Source: RH-AL1 sp964235705 (GTDB lineage: Bacteria > Pseudomonadota > Alphaproteobacteria > Rhizobiales > Beijerinckiaceae). Taken from it: a DNA stretch of 64,000 nt. The stretch covers positions 62,001 through 126,000 of the forward strand of contig CAXSDP010000002.1 in assembly GCA_964235705.1 (NCBI GenBank), in the 5' to 3' direction. The translations under genes were made by a program, and so were the position numbers. This document shows positions 55,632-63,872 of the stretch, piece by piece. Under the pieces are notes generated by a model. The model searched no databases and was not told the DNA's origin. It saw only the letters and a program-made list of their open reading frames with translations. Within the stretch, counting starts at the first letter, position 1. Every line of letters starts with the position of its first letter.

Positions 55632-57266
55632 ATGGCATCGACCCAATCGCACGTCGCGGCCGCGGGTATCGCCCTGACAGCCGCCTCCACGGTGACCATC
55701 CCACCCAGTGACGGCTCGGCGTACGCGGGACGCTTCCCCGTGGAGCTCCTCAGCCCGGCCGAGATGACGGAGGCCGACCGCCTCGCCGCGCGAGCGGGGC
55801 CGAGCCATGCCTTGATGGAGCGGGCGGGCGAGGCCGTGGCGCGCGCCGCGCGCGCCCTGCTCGGCGCGCGCGACACCGCCAGCGTGCTGGTCCTTTGCGG
55901 CCCCGGCAACAACGGCGGCGACGGCTACGTAGCGGCACGGCTGCTCGCCGAGGCCGGATGCGTCGTGACGCTGGCATCGCTCGTCGGGCGCGAGGACCTC
56001 GAGGGCGATGCCGCCCGGGCCGCCGCCCTCTGGCTCGGTCCGGTCGTCGGCCTCGACGCGGACGGTCTCGGGGCGATCGACCTCGAGCGGATCGATATCG
56101 TCATCGATGCCCTGTTCGGCGCCGGGCTCGCCCGCGACGTCGCTGGCCGCGCCGCCGCGGCGATCAACGACCTGAACGCCTGGGCGGAAGCGTCACGCCG
56201 TCCCGTCCTGGCGGTCGACGTGCCATCCGGCATCGACGGCGCCACCGGCGCGGTGCGCGGCACGGCGGTGAAGGCGAGCGACACGGTCACCTTCTTCCGC
56301 TTGAAGCCGGGGCACATCCTGATGCCGGGACGCATCCACTGCGGCCGGCTCGCGCTTGCCGACATCGGCATCGCGGCGGACGTGCTCGACGTCATCGCGC
56401 CCTCGACGAGCCTGAACGTGCCGGCGCTCTGGCCCGGCGTCCCGCCGCGACCGAGCCTCGCGGGTCACAAATACGGGCGCGGCCACGCTCTCGTCGTGTC
56501 CGGCCCCCTCTCGCAAACCGGCGCGGCGCGGCTCTGCGCCAGGGGCGCGCTGCGGGCCGGCGCCGGCCTCGTCACCGTGGCGAGCCCGACCGACGCGCTC
56601 CCTGTCCTCGCCTCCAGCCTCACCGCGATCATGACGCGGATCAGCGACGGCGCCGACGACCTCGCCGCGCTGCTCGGCGACGCCCGCAAGAACGTCGTCG
56701 CGCTCGGCCCGGGCCTCGGGGTCGGCGCGGGCACCCGCGCCCAGGTCGCCGCCGCCCTCGCCTCCGCCCCGGCCGGCGGACCACCTCGCGCGATCGTCCT
56801 CGACGCGGACGCGTTGGTCAGCTTCACGGACGAGCCGGACGCTTTGTTCGCCGCCATCGGCGACAGCGGCCACGCCGTCGTGCTCACACCCCATGACGGG
56901 GAGTTCGCGAAGCTCTTCCCCAGCTTGGCGAGGACGGGATCCAAGCTGGAGCGCACCCGCGCCGCGGCGACCCTGTCCCGGGCCGTGGTGCTGCTGAAGG
57001 GACCGGACACGGTCGTCGCCCACCCCGACGGTCGCGCGGCGATCGCGGCGAGCGAGGCGCCCTGGCTGGCGACGGCGGGGTCTGGCGACGTGCTCACCGG
57101 CATGATCGCCGGCGTGCTCGCTCAGGGGGTGCCGGCGTTCGAGGCGGCCTCCAGCGCGGTGTGGATGCACGCCGAGGCGGCGCGCTTGTTCGGCCCGGGG
57201 CTGATCTCGGAGGATATTCCGGAGGCGCTACCACGCGTGCTGGCCGCCCTGTTCGACGCCTCCTAG
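55632..57266 (+). CDS. nnrDE: Bifunctional NAD(P)H-hydrate epimerase/dehydratase
   Basis: Repairs hydrated NAD(P)H. The N-terminal epimerase half has HALMERAGEAVARAARAL, LVLCGPGNNGGDGYVAARLL and VLAVDVPSGIDGATG; the C-terminal ADP-dependent dehydratase half has HKYGRGHALVVSGPLSQTGA, LTPHDGEFAKLFP, LLKGPDTVVAHPDG and the nucleotide site TAGSGDVLTGMIAG. 544 residues, typical. AGGGAAG precedes ATG 55632; about 40 extra residues lie before the epimerase core. Divergent from hspQ. Confidence 0.96.
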   Translation: MASTQSHVAAAGIALTAASTVTIPPSDGSAYAGRFPVELLSPAEMTEADRLAARAGPSHALMERAGEAVARAARALLGARDTASVLVLCGPGNNGGDGYVAARLLAEAGCVVTLASLVGREDLEGDAARAAALWLGPVVGLDADGLGAIDLERIDIVIDALFGAGLARDVAGRAAAAINDLNAWAEASRRPVLAVDVPSGIDGATGAVRGTAVKASDTVTFFRLKPGHILMPGRIHCGRLALADIGIAADVLDVIAPSTSLNVPALWPGVPPRPSLAGHKYGRGHALVVSGPLSQTGAARLCARGALRAGAGLVTVASPTDALPVLASSLTAIMTRISDGADDLAALLGDARKNVVALGPGLGVGAGTRAQVAAALASAPAGGPPRAIVLDADALVSFTDEPDALFAAIGDSGHAVVLTPHDGEFAKLFPSLARTGSKLERTRAAATLSRAVVLLKGPDTVVAHPDGRAAIAASEAPWLATAGSGDVLTGMIAGVLAQGVPAFEAASSAVWMHAEAARLFGPGLISEDIPEALPRVLAALFDAS

Positions 57267-57350
57267 GTCGTCGCGACGAGTTGATCCCCAATTCCCGCGA
57301 ATTGGCCTTATTCGCGTGGTGTCACACCCATCGGAGTTGCGCCACGGGAA

Positions 57351-57392
57351 CCACGCTCCAGGTGCCACACAGGTGCCACGCTTCAGGCTCAC
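57351..57392. repeat. Imperfect 11-15 bp tandem units upstream of opgC
   Basis: CCACGCTCCAGGTG, CCACACAGGTG and CCACGCTTCAGGCTC stand in tandem and end 16 bases before the opgC start codon, so they would sit in the leader of the mRNA and could cover the ribosome site. Confidence 0.6.
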
Positions 57393-57407
57393 CAGCGCGG
57401 ATCGACC

Positions 57408-58535
57408 ATGCGACAACCCAATTCGATCGACTTCTGGCGCGGTTACGCGCTGATCTCGATCTTCGTCGACCATATCCCCGGCAACCTCTTCGATCGCTTC
57501 ACCTACCGCAACCTCACGCTATCGGACTCGGCGGAACTCTTCGTCTTCCTCGCCGGCTGGGCGATGCGACTGTCGATCGAGAACCCGAAGCGCCCGATGT
57601 CGACATCGGCGGTGATCTACAAGTTGTGGGGCCGCGCCTTCACCATCTACGTCGCCCAAACCTTCATCACCGAGATCGCGATCTTCATCCTGGCGGCGGC
57701 ATCCGTCTACCTCGACGCGCCGTTCCTGCTCGATTGGCACAACGTGGGCGCGGTGTTCCACCAGCCGGTCGAGGCGCATATCGGCCTGGTGCTCCTCACC
57801 TATCAGCTCGGCTACTTCAACATCCTGCCACTCTACGTCGTGCTGATGCTGGTGGCGCCCTTCATCGCCATCGCTTATCGCGCGGTCCCGGCGGTGGTCC
57901 TGCCGCTGTCGATCGGCCTCTACGTCGTCACGCTGGAACTGGGATGGAACATCACGTCCTGGCCGATCGAGGGCACGTGGTTCTTCTCGCCCTTCGCGTG
58001 GCAGCTCATCTATGTGCTCGGCTTCCTCGCCGCCGGCCGCACCACCGACGTGGGAGCCTTCGCGCGCCGCCACCTCAAGGCCCTGCGTTGGATCGCCGTG
58101 CCGATGCTGGCGCTGGGCCTCGTCATCGCCTCGACGCGCTATTTCCCGGCCCTGCCGCTGCCCAGGCTCAACCTGTTCTTCACCGTCTTCGACAAGACCT
58201 TCATGTCGCCGGACCGCCTGTTCAGCGTCCTCGCCATCATCCTGGTCGGCGGCGGCATCTTCGGCGTGCTCAACCGATGGCTGCCGGGCCTCGGCCGCTT
58301 CCTGTCCCTGCTCGGCCGCAACAGCCTCCAGGTCTTCTGTGCCGGCTCGCTCCTGAGCCTCTGTGGACAAATCGTCCGCTTCATGTACGGCGGACGCCTT
58401 GTGACCGACGTGATTTTGTTTATCGTCGGCGTCGGCATCATGGCCCTCGTCGCGTGGATGGTGGAATGGCGTACCCGCTCCAAGGTGGAGGCCGTCGCGG
58501 CGCGAGGCTTGCCCTCGCCCGCGGCCTCGTCCTGA
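57408..58535 (+). CDS. OpgC family membrane acyltransferase
   Basis: 375-residue protein with about ten membrane segments. The N-terminal signature SIDFWRGYALISIFVDHIPG, then LTLSDSAELFVFLAGWAMRL is that of OpgC, which succinylates osmoregulated periplasmic glucans; the family is related to acyltransferase 3. Other segments include FNILPLYVVLMLVAPFIAIA and LLGRNSLQVFCAGSLLSLCG. No opgG/opgH genes lie in the window, so the acceptor is unknown. Its last 70 bases overlap the SGNH hydrolase gene, which implies coupled translation and a shared task. Confidence 0.92.
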   Translation: MRQPNSIDFWRGYALISIFVDHIPGNLFDRFTYRNLTLSDSAELFVFLAGWAMRLSIENPKRPMSTSAVIYKLWGRAFTIYVAQTFITEIAIFILAAASVYLDAPFLLDWHNVGAVFHQPVEAHIGLVLLTYQLGYFNILPLYVVLMLVAPFIAIAYRAVPAVVLPLSIGLYVVTLELGWNITSWPIEGTWFFSPFAWQLIYVLGFLAAGRTTDVGAFARRHLKALRWIAVPMLALGLVIASTRYFPALPLPRLNLFFTVFDKTFMSPDRLFSVLAIILVGGGIFGVLNRWLPGLGRFLSLLGRNSLQVFCAGSLLSLCGQIVRFMYGGRLVTDVILFIVGVGIMALVAWMVEWRTRSKVEAVAARGLPSPAASS

Positions 58536-59329
58536 TCTCGGCGACCCTGACATCGGTGAGCCTGACCTCGATGACCGCGCGCGGCGATGATGCGACCACG
58601 CCGCAGCCGCCAGCCTTGAGTCCCTCCTGCGAGGTGCCGGCCGCGGTGGTCTCCTCCACCGCCCCCCTGCCCAACCTCGCCAAGGCGCTCGCGGAGCACA
58701 AGACGGTTCAAATCCTCGCGGTAGGCTCGGCGGCGACCGGGACTATCGGCCTTGGGGATGGGATGAAGAGCTATCCCGTGCAGATCGGGGACATCCTGAA
58801 AGGTGCGCTCGCCGGCGCCAACGTCGACATCAGCAATCGAGGCACCGGCGGCGAGGTGGCGCAAACCTCCGCCGACCGCATCCGCAGCGAGGTGGCCCTG
58901 GTCAAGCCGAACCTCGTGCTGTGGCAACTCGGCACCAACGACGCGCTCGCCCGCGTCGATCCCGACCAGTTCACCGACATCGTCGAGTCGACGATCAACT
59001 GGCTCAAGGAAAACGACATCGATGTCGTCCTGGTCGGCCTGCAATACACGACGCGTTTTGCCAAGGACGAGAGCTACTTCGCCATCCGCGAGGCGCTCGA
59101 GAAGATCGCGCGGGACGAGAAGGTGCTCTACGTCAAACGCTACGACGCGATGTTGTTCATCGCCGAGACCAAGCTCAAGGTCCACCTCATGGCGAGTGAC
59201 AACTACCATTTGAGCGATATGGGCACCCAGTGCCAAGCCGAGTACGTCGCGCGCGCGATGATCGCCAGCCTGTTCGTCCGGCGGTTCCGGCCGAGCGGCG
59301 CCGCCTCGCCGCCGGCCGCCTCGAACTGA
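58466..59329 (+). CDS. Exported SGNH/GDSL-type hydrolase with repeat-encoded signal region
   Basis: 287 residues. N-terminal hydrophobic segment (ALARGLVLISATLTSVSLTS) acts as a signal peptide. SGNH blocks: I, QILAVGSAATGTIGLG, where the nucleophile context is VGS and not GDS; II, ISNRGTGGEVAQ; III, LWQLGTNDALAR with the Asn; V, DNYHLSDMG with Asp and His. A catalytic hydrolase is thus likely, acting on acyl or acetyl esters in the periplasm. ATG 58466 is the only sensible start and lies 70 bases inside opgC in another frame. Residues 23-37 come from three 15-bp units. Confidence 0.88.
   Translation: MAYPLQGGGRRGARLALARGLVLISATLTSVSLTSMTARGDDATTPQPPALSPSCEVPAAVVSSTAPLPNLAKALAEHKTVQILAVGSAATGTIGLGDGMKSYPVQIGDILKGALAGANVDISNRGTGGEVAQTSADRIRSEVALVKPNLVLWQLGTNDALARVDPDQFTDIVESTINWLKENDIDVVLVGLQYTTRFAKDESYFAIREALEKIARDEKVLYVKRYDAMLFIAETKLKVHLMASDNYHLSDMGTQCQAEYVARAMIASLFVRRFRPSGAASPPAASN
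58532..58576 (+). repeat. Three 15-bp tandem units in the signal-peptide region of the SGNH hydrolase
   Basis: CTGATCTCGGCGACC, CTGACATCGGTGAGC and CTGACCTCGATGACC, encoding LISAT, LTSVS and LTSMT. The last two bases of context also lie beyond the opgC stop (58533-58535), so the array spans the end of opgC. Confidence 0.85.
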
Positions 59330-59385
59330 AGCAACCGTTCACGTCACGGGCGGCTCGCGTCCCCACCGCTCACATCACCGACTGG

Positions 59386-60837
59386 TCATGCCACTTGGAA
59401 CCAGGTGGCGAGCCCGGTGTCCTGACGGTCGCGGATCGCCGATTCGAGCGCCCATTTGCCTGGATTGTCCGCGATGAAGGCGACGTGCTTGGTCCTGCCG
59501 GGCGCGAGGAGCACCGAGTCGCGCCAGTAAGGGTCCCAGCCATCGTCGAGGTCGTGGAGCAGGCGCCACACGTGGCCGTGGACGTGGATCTGCTGCGCGA
59601 ACATCGTCTTGTTGACGAAGGTCAGCGTCACCGGGGTGCCGCGTTTCACCGTGAACAGCGGATCCGACGCCGTTTCGTTTGTTGCCACGCCGTTGATCGT
59701 CCAGAACGCTCGCGGGTGGCCCGGCGCGGCCCTATCGGGGAGCGGCGCCCGCCCGCCCGGTGCCGCGACCGTCGGCGCGGCGGCCGCGTCGCCCTGCCCT
59801 CCCCCTATGACGATCTCGTGCCGCACCGATTTCTCCAGCGCGATGCGGGTCGGTAGCAGCGGGTTGTCCGGCAGTCTGACCAACGCGGTCCGCGCCGGAT
59901 ACGGGGCACCGGCCGCACGCATCACCATGAGGGGTTTGTCGGAGCCTCCCTCACCCGCGAGCGACAGGCGCACCTCGCGACCGGCATCGCCCGGCATGTC
60001 GAGCATCACCTCGAAACGCGCGCCGGGCCCGAGCGGCAACGTGTTACGCGCGGGATGGAACACCTCGCTGGGTTGTCCATCGACGGCGATCACGCTCGCC
60101 GCCGTGCCGGCGACGGCGAGGAGGGCGATGCGGGCGCCGCAGGCGTTGAGCAGGCGCAGCCGCACGCGGCTACCCGGGCGGACGGCCCCGGCCAGTGCCG
60201 GCACCGTGTCGAGGGTCACCAGGGGGCCGACGCGGCCGGCCGCCGCCGCCTCGTGGGGAGCGAGGAAGTCGCCCTGGACCTGGCCCTTGGCGTCGAGCGA
60301 CCAGTCGTCGAGCACGACCAGCACATCGAGGTCGACCGCCGGCGGCTCCGCCTCGTCGACGATGAGCACGCCGTACAAGCCCCGCCCGACCTGTTCGGTC
60401 ACGCTCCCTCGGACGTGGGGATGGTACCAGTACAGGCCGGCGTCCGGCGGCGTGAAGCGGTAGTCGAAGGTGCCCCCGGGCGGTACGGGCGGCTGCGTCA
60501 GCCCGGCGACGCCGTCCATCGCGTTCACCAGGCGGACCCCATGCCAGGTCAGGCTCGTAGACTGGTCGAGCTTGTTGACGAGACGGACGCCGAGTTCGGC
60601 GCCCTTCCTGATCCGCAGGAGGGGACCCGGGACGTGGCCGTCGTAGCCCCAGACGGCGGTGGCCGTCGCGGGAAGGAGGGTGAGCGTACCCGGTCGCGCT
60701 TCGAGCGTCCGGGTCACCGGCCCCTCGACCGCCGCCGTCGAGGGTACGGCCGGCAACGGCACGATCGTGGCCGCCAAGCCGGCCAGCACGCGGCGCCGAT
60801 CCGGGCGACGCCCTCCTCCGCCCGGGACGGTTCCCAT
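59386..60837 (-). CDS. Multicopper-oxidase-fold protein lacking type-1 copper ligands
   Basis: 483 residues with a Tat-type signal (RRPDRRRVLAGLAA) and three cupredoxin domains. Family context is clear (WGYDGHVPGPLLRIRKG, NAMDGVAGLTQPPVPPGGTF, DAGLYWYHPHVRG, HVHGHVWRLL). However, the first HWHG motif reads TWHG (Thr97), the HPxHxHGH motif reads QQIHVHGH (Gln415 for the type-1 His), and the final HCHxxxH reads ESAIRDR (Glu465, Ser466, Ala467, Arg471). All three type-1 ligands and several trinuclear ones are therefore missing. Oxidase activity is unlikely. ATG 60837, six bases after GGGAGG, is preferred over ATG 60843. Confidence 0.9.
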   Translation of the reverse strand: MGTVPGGGGRRPDRRRVLAGLAATIVPLPAVPSTAAVEGPVTRTLEARPGTLTLLPATATAVWGYDGHVPGPLLRIRKGAELGVRLVNKLDQSTSLTWHGVRLVNAMDGVAGLTQPPVPPGGTFDYRFTPPDAGLYWYHPHVRGSVTEQVGRGLYGVLIVDEAEPPAVDLDVLVVLDDWSLDAKGQVQGDFLAPHEAAAAGRVGPLVTLDTVPALAGAVRPGSRVRLRLLNACGARIALLAVAGTAASVIAVDGQPSEVFHPARNTLPLGPGARFEVMLDMPGDAGREVRLSLAGEGGSDKPLMVMRAAGAPYPARTALVRLPDNPLLPTRIALEKSVRHEIVIGGGQGDAAAAPTVAAPGGRAPLPDRAAPGHPRAFWTINGVATNETASDPLFTVKRGTPVTLTFVNKTMFAQQIHVHGHVWRLLHDLDDGWDPYWRDSVLLAPGRTKHVAFIADNPGKWALESAIRDRQDTGLATWFQVA

Positions 60838-61023
60838 CGTCATCCTCCCTCCGCGAAACAGCGTGCTTCATAGACGACGGAGCGCGCGCCACGAAAGGCA
60901 GGGATGCGGCGGCCACGGCCACGGCACGTGGAACGCGATCTTTTTTACTGCGCGCCGTCGCCGGCATTGTTATAGAGCGCCTTCGTCGACGGAGCGGCAA
61001 GCGAGCCGGCGAGCCAACCGGAC

Positions 61024-61108
61024 GCGGGCGTGGCGGAACTGGTAGACGCGCTGGATTTAGGTTCCAGTGGTGAAAATCGTGGGGGTTCGAGTCCCTCCGC
61101 CCGCACCA
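61024..61108 (+). tRNA. tRNA-Leu (UAG anticodon)
   Basis: Acceptor GCGGGCG pairs with CGCCCGC, followed by A and an encoded CCA. The anticodon stem CTGGA/TCCAG encloses TTTAGGT, anticodon TAG. A long variable arm (TGGTGAAAATCGTG) marks a class II tRNA, and the T loop is GGTTCGAGTCC. It lies about 200 bases upstream of tig. Confidence 0.97.
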
Positions 61109-61314
61109 GACTCGGTGCGCTTCCCTCGGGGTCGGTCCACCAGGATCGTCGTCGCGTCGAGATCATCGTTGCGCCGGGGCGTCCGGTTACGCCATAAGCC
61201 TTCGCCTTGACGCCGACCTTCCCTTGGCGCTGGCCGCCCCTTGCGCCAGCCCTTTCCGTGCGCCATGCGTACCCATCCGCGCGGGTTGTCCCGCCATCCA
61301 ATCAGGCTTTCCCG

Positions 61315-62682
61315 ATGCAAGTCACCCAAACCCGTTCCGAAGGGCTCAAGCGCGAGTTCGAGATCGTCCTGCCGGTGCAGGACCTGTCCTCCCGCATGCA
61401 GACCCAGCTCGGCGCGATGCAGGCCAAGGCGCGCATCAACGGCTTCCGTCCGGGCAAGGTCCCGGTCGCCCACCTCAAGAAGCTCTACGGTCGGTCCGTG
61501 ATGGCGGAGGTCCTGCAGGAGGCGGTGGGCGAGGCTCGCACCAAGATGATCGCCGACAACAACCTGCGCCTGGCCGGCGAACCCCGCTTCGACGTCGACG
61601 GGGACGAGAACGTGCTGGAGCGCGCCCTCGAATCCAAGGGCGACCTCACCTTCAAGGTGGCGTTGGAAGTGCTGCCGAAGGTCGAGGTCGGCGCGCTCGA
61701 CGACATCGCGATCGAGAAGCTCGTCGCCGACGTGCCGGACGAGGAGGTCGAACGGGTCATGGGCCTGCTCGTCAACCAGAACCGCACCTACGAGCCGAAA
61801 GACGAAGGCGCGACCGCCGCCGAGGGCGACAAGGCGTCGATCGATTTTCTCGGCAAGATCGACGACGAGGCCTTCGAGGGCGGCGCTGGCGCCGACGTCG
61901 ACCTGGTGCTCGGATCGAACTCGTTCATCCCCGGCTTCGAAGCCCAGCTCGTCGGCATGGCGGTTGGCGAACAGAAGGTCGTGGCCGTCACGTTCCCCGC
62001 CGACTACGGCGCGGCGCAGCTCGCCGGCAAGGACGCCAAGTTCGACGTCACGCTGAAGGGGGTGGCGGCGCCGGGCGAGGTGGTGGTCGACGACGCTTTC
62101 GCGAAGAACTTCGGCATGGAATCGCTGGACAAGTTGAAGGAAACGGTTCGCGGCAACATCGAACGCGATTACAGCGCCGCCTCGCGCGCCAAGTGGAAGC
62201 GCGGCCTGCTCGACACGCTCGACAAGAAGTACAGCTTCGAGCTTCCGGAGGGCTTGGTCGAGCAGGAGTTCGGGACGATATGGCGGCAGGTCGAGGCCGA
62301 GCAGAAACAGACCGGGAAGAGCTTCGCCGACGAGGACACGAGCGAGGAGGCGGCGCGGGCGGACTACCGCAAGATCGCCGAGCGCCGCGTCCGCCTCGGA
62401 TTGGTGCTCGCCGAGATCGGCGAGGAAGCCGGCGTCAAGGTGACCCAGGAGGAGATGAACGCGGCGCTGATGGAGCGCGTGCGTCAATATCCGGGGGAGG
62501 AGAAGCAGGTGTGGGATTTCTTCCGCAACAACCCTCAGGCGATGGCGCAGATCCAGGCGCCGCTGTTCGAGGACAAGGTCGTCGACCACATCGTGTCCAA
62601 GGCGAACGTTTCCGAGCGCAAGGTGGGCCGCGAGGAGCTCACAGCCGCCGACGAGGAGGACGCGGAGTCGAACGCCGCTTGA
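61315..62682 (+). CDS. tig: Trigger factor
   Basis: Ribosome-bound chaperone and prolyl isomerase that meets nascent chains. The ribosome-docking loop is INGFRPGKVPVAHLKKLYGR in the N-domain (about residues 41-60). The FKBP-like domain spans about 160-250 (GDKASIDFLGKIDDEAFEGG, IPGFEAQLVGMAVGEQKVVA). The helical C-domain follows with FFRNNPQAMAQIQAPLFEDK and an acidic end. 455 residues, normal. ATG 61315 begins MQVTQTRSEGLKREF, the family start. It opens the tig–clpP–clpX cluster. Confidence 0.98.
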   Translation: MQVTQTRSEGLKREFEIVLPVQDLSSRMQTQLGAMQAKARINGFRPGKVPVAHLKKLYGRSVMAEVLQEAVGEARTKMIADNNLRLAGEPRFDVDGDENVLERALESKGDLTFKVALEVLPKVEVGALDDIAIEKLVADVPDEEVERVMGLLVNQNRTYEPKDEGATAAEGDKASIDFLGKIDDEAFEGGAGADVDLVLGSNSFIPGFEAQLVGMAVGEQKVVAVTFPADYGAAQLAGKDAKFDVTLKGVAAPGEVVVDDAFAKNFGMESLDKLKETVRGNIERDYSAASRAKWKRGLLDTLDKKYSFELPEGLVEQEFGTIWRQVEAEQKQTGKSFADEDTSEEAARADYRKIAERRVRLGLVLAEIGEEAGVKVTQEEMNAALMERVRQYPGEEKQVWDFFRNNPQAMAQIQAPLFEDKVVDHIVSKANVSERKVGREELTAADEEDAESNAA

Positions 62683-62786
62683 GCTTCGCCTCCGGTCGAG
62701 GGGACCTCGGGCGGCATGCGCGAAGCCCGCGCTCGGCACGGCCGGGCAACGCGGGGGAGAACGTCGCCGGACGCACGGACCGACAT

Positions 62787-62815
62787 TTGCAGGAACTCTC
62801 CCAGACACTTATCTT
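62787..62815 (+). promoter_or_regulatory. Candidate clpP promoter
   Basis: TTGCAG (62787-62792), 17 bases, TATCTT (62810-62815), in the only AT-richer patch between tig and clpP; transcription would begin about 45 bases before the clpP start. The -10 also fits a heat-shock C-TTAT-T pattern, which would suit clpP. Confidence 0.4.
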
Positions 62816-62865
62816 GGGATCCGGAGGGTCGGCCAGCCGGCGTCCCGCACACAGGAAGCCATGCC

Positions 62866-63513
62866 ATGCGTGATCGCAGCCCGGTCGAGATCTACGACAA
62901 CTACCTGATACCGCAGGTCATCGAGAACACCTCGCGCGGTGAGCGGGGCTTCGACATCTACTCGCGGCTCCTGCGCGAACACATCATCTTCCTGACCGGG
63001 CCGGTCGAGGACGGCATGGCGGCCGTGATCGTCGCCCAGTTGCTCTTCCTCGAGGCGGAGAACCCCAAGAAGGAGATCAACATGTACATCAACTCGCCGG
63101 GCGGGGTCGTCACGGCGGGCTTGGCGATCTACGACACGATGCAGTTCATCCGGCCCAAGATCACGACGCTTTGCGTCGGTCAGGCGGCTTCGATGGGGTC
63201 GTTGCTGCTGTGCGCGGGCGAGGCTGGCATGCGCTACGCCCTGCCGAACGCCCGCATCATGGTCCACCAACCCTCGGGCGGCTTCCAGGGCCAGGCATCC
63301 GACATCCTCCGCCACGCGGAGGACATCATGAAGGTCAAGCGCCGGCTCAACGAGGTGTACGTCAAGCACACCGGGCGCGACTACGACACGATCGAACGGA
63401 CGCTCGACCGCGACCACTTCATGTCGGCCGAGGAGGCCAAGGAATTCGGGATCGTCGATAACGTCATCGCCAAGCGCCCCGACGAGAAGCCGGAAGTGAA
63501 ATCGGTACCCTGA
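62866..63513 (+). CDS. clpP: ATP-dependent Clp protease proteolytic subunit
   Basis: Serine protease barrel that degrades substrates unfolded by ClpX or ClpA. Catalytic triad: Ser109 (GQAASMGSLLL), His134 (IMVHQPSGG) and Asp183 (LDRDHFMSAEEA). 215 residues; the propeptide-like start is DRSPVEIYDNYLIPQVIEN. ATG 62866 has AGGAAG 8 bases upstream. Both partner ATPases, ClpA (44.6-47.1 kb) and ClpX (next gene), are in the window. Confidence 0.98.
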   Translation: MRDRSPVEIYDNYLIPQVIENTSRGERGFDIYSRLLREHIIFLTGPVEDGMAAVIVAQLLFLEAENPKKEINMYINSPGGVVTAGLAIYDTMQFIRPKITTLCVGQAASMGSLLLCAGEAGMRYALPNARIMVHQPSGGFQGQASDILRHAEDIMKVKRRLNEVYVKHTGRDYDTIERTLDRDHFMSAEEAKEFGIVDNVIAKRPDEKPEVKSVP

Positions 63514-63872
63514 CAGCTGGTATGATCGACCTATTTGCTCTCGTGAGGACCGGAGGGTAAGGTTCGGTCAAGTGATTTGCCGTGAAAGTCGCTTGTCGAC
63601 CCCATATCGCTGGTGTGATGTGAGGCGAGCCTCACGCGGACTTCGCCTCGGAACCCTGGGCCGGCCGTATCGATGTCGACGCGCGGCCCATCGCGCGGTG
63701 CGGACGGCGGCGAGGGGCGGACGGGCCAGGGTTTTTCGGCCAGCAAAGGCATCGGGCGGTGGCATCGCGTGCAGCATCATCGCCCTTGGAAACCCGGCCC
63801 ATCGCGGCGGCCGGATCCGTTGAACCAATATGCCCTGCCGGCGTGCACGCGCCGGCGGCTTGGAGATAAGCC
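63514..63872. other. Intergenic region between clpP and clpX
   Basis: 359 bases without a convincing gene; short frames on both strands are Arg-rich shadows. It contains a small hairpin, GTGAGG-CGAG-CCTCAC, near 63621-63636, and an AT-richer part at 63520-63600 that may hold the clpX promoter. A length above 300 bases suggests that clpX is transcribed separately from clpP. Confidence 0.4.

Noticed and set aside
57161..58465. Frame of the SGNH hydrolase extended upstream across opgC
   Set aside because: The upstream part is opgC read in another frame (Arg/Pro/His-rich). The hydrolase family and signal peptide require a start near 58466.
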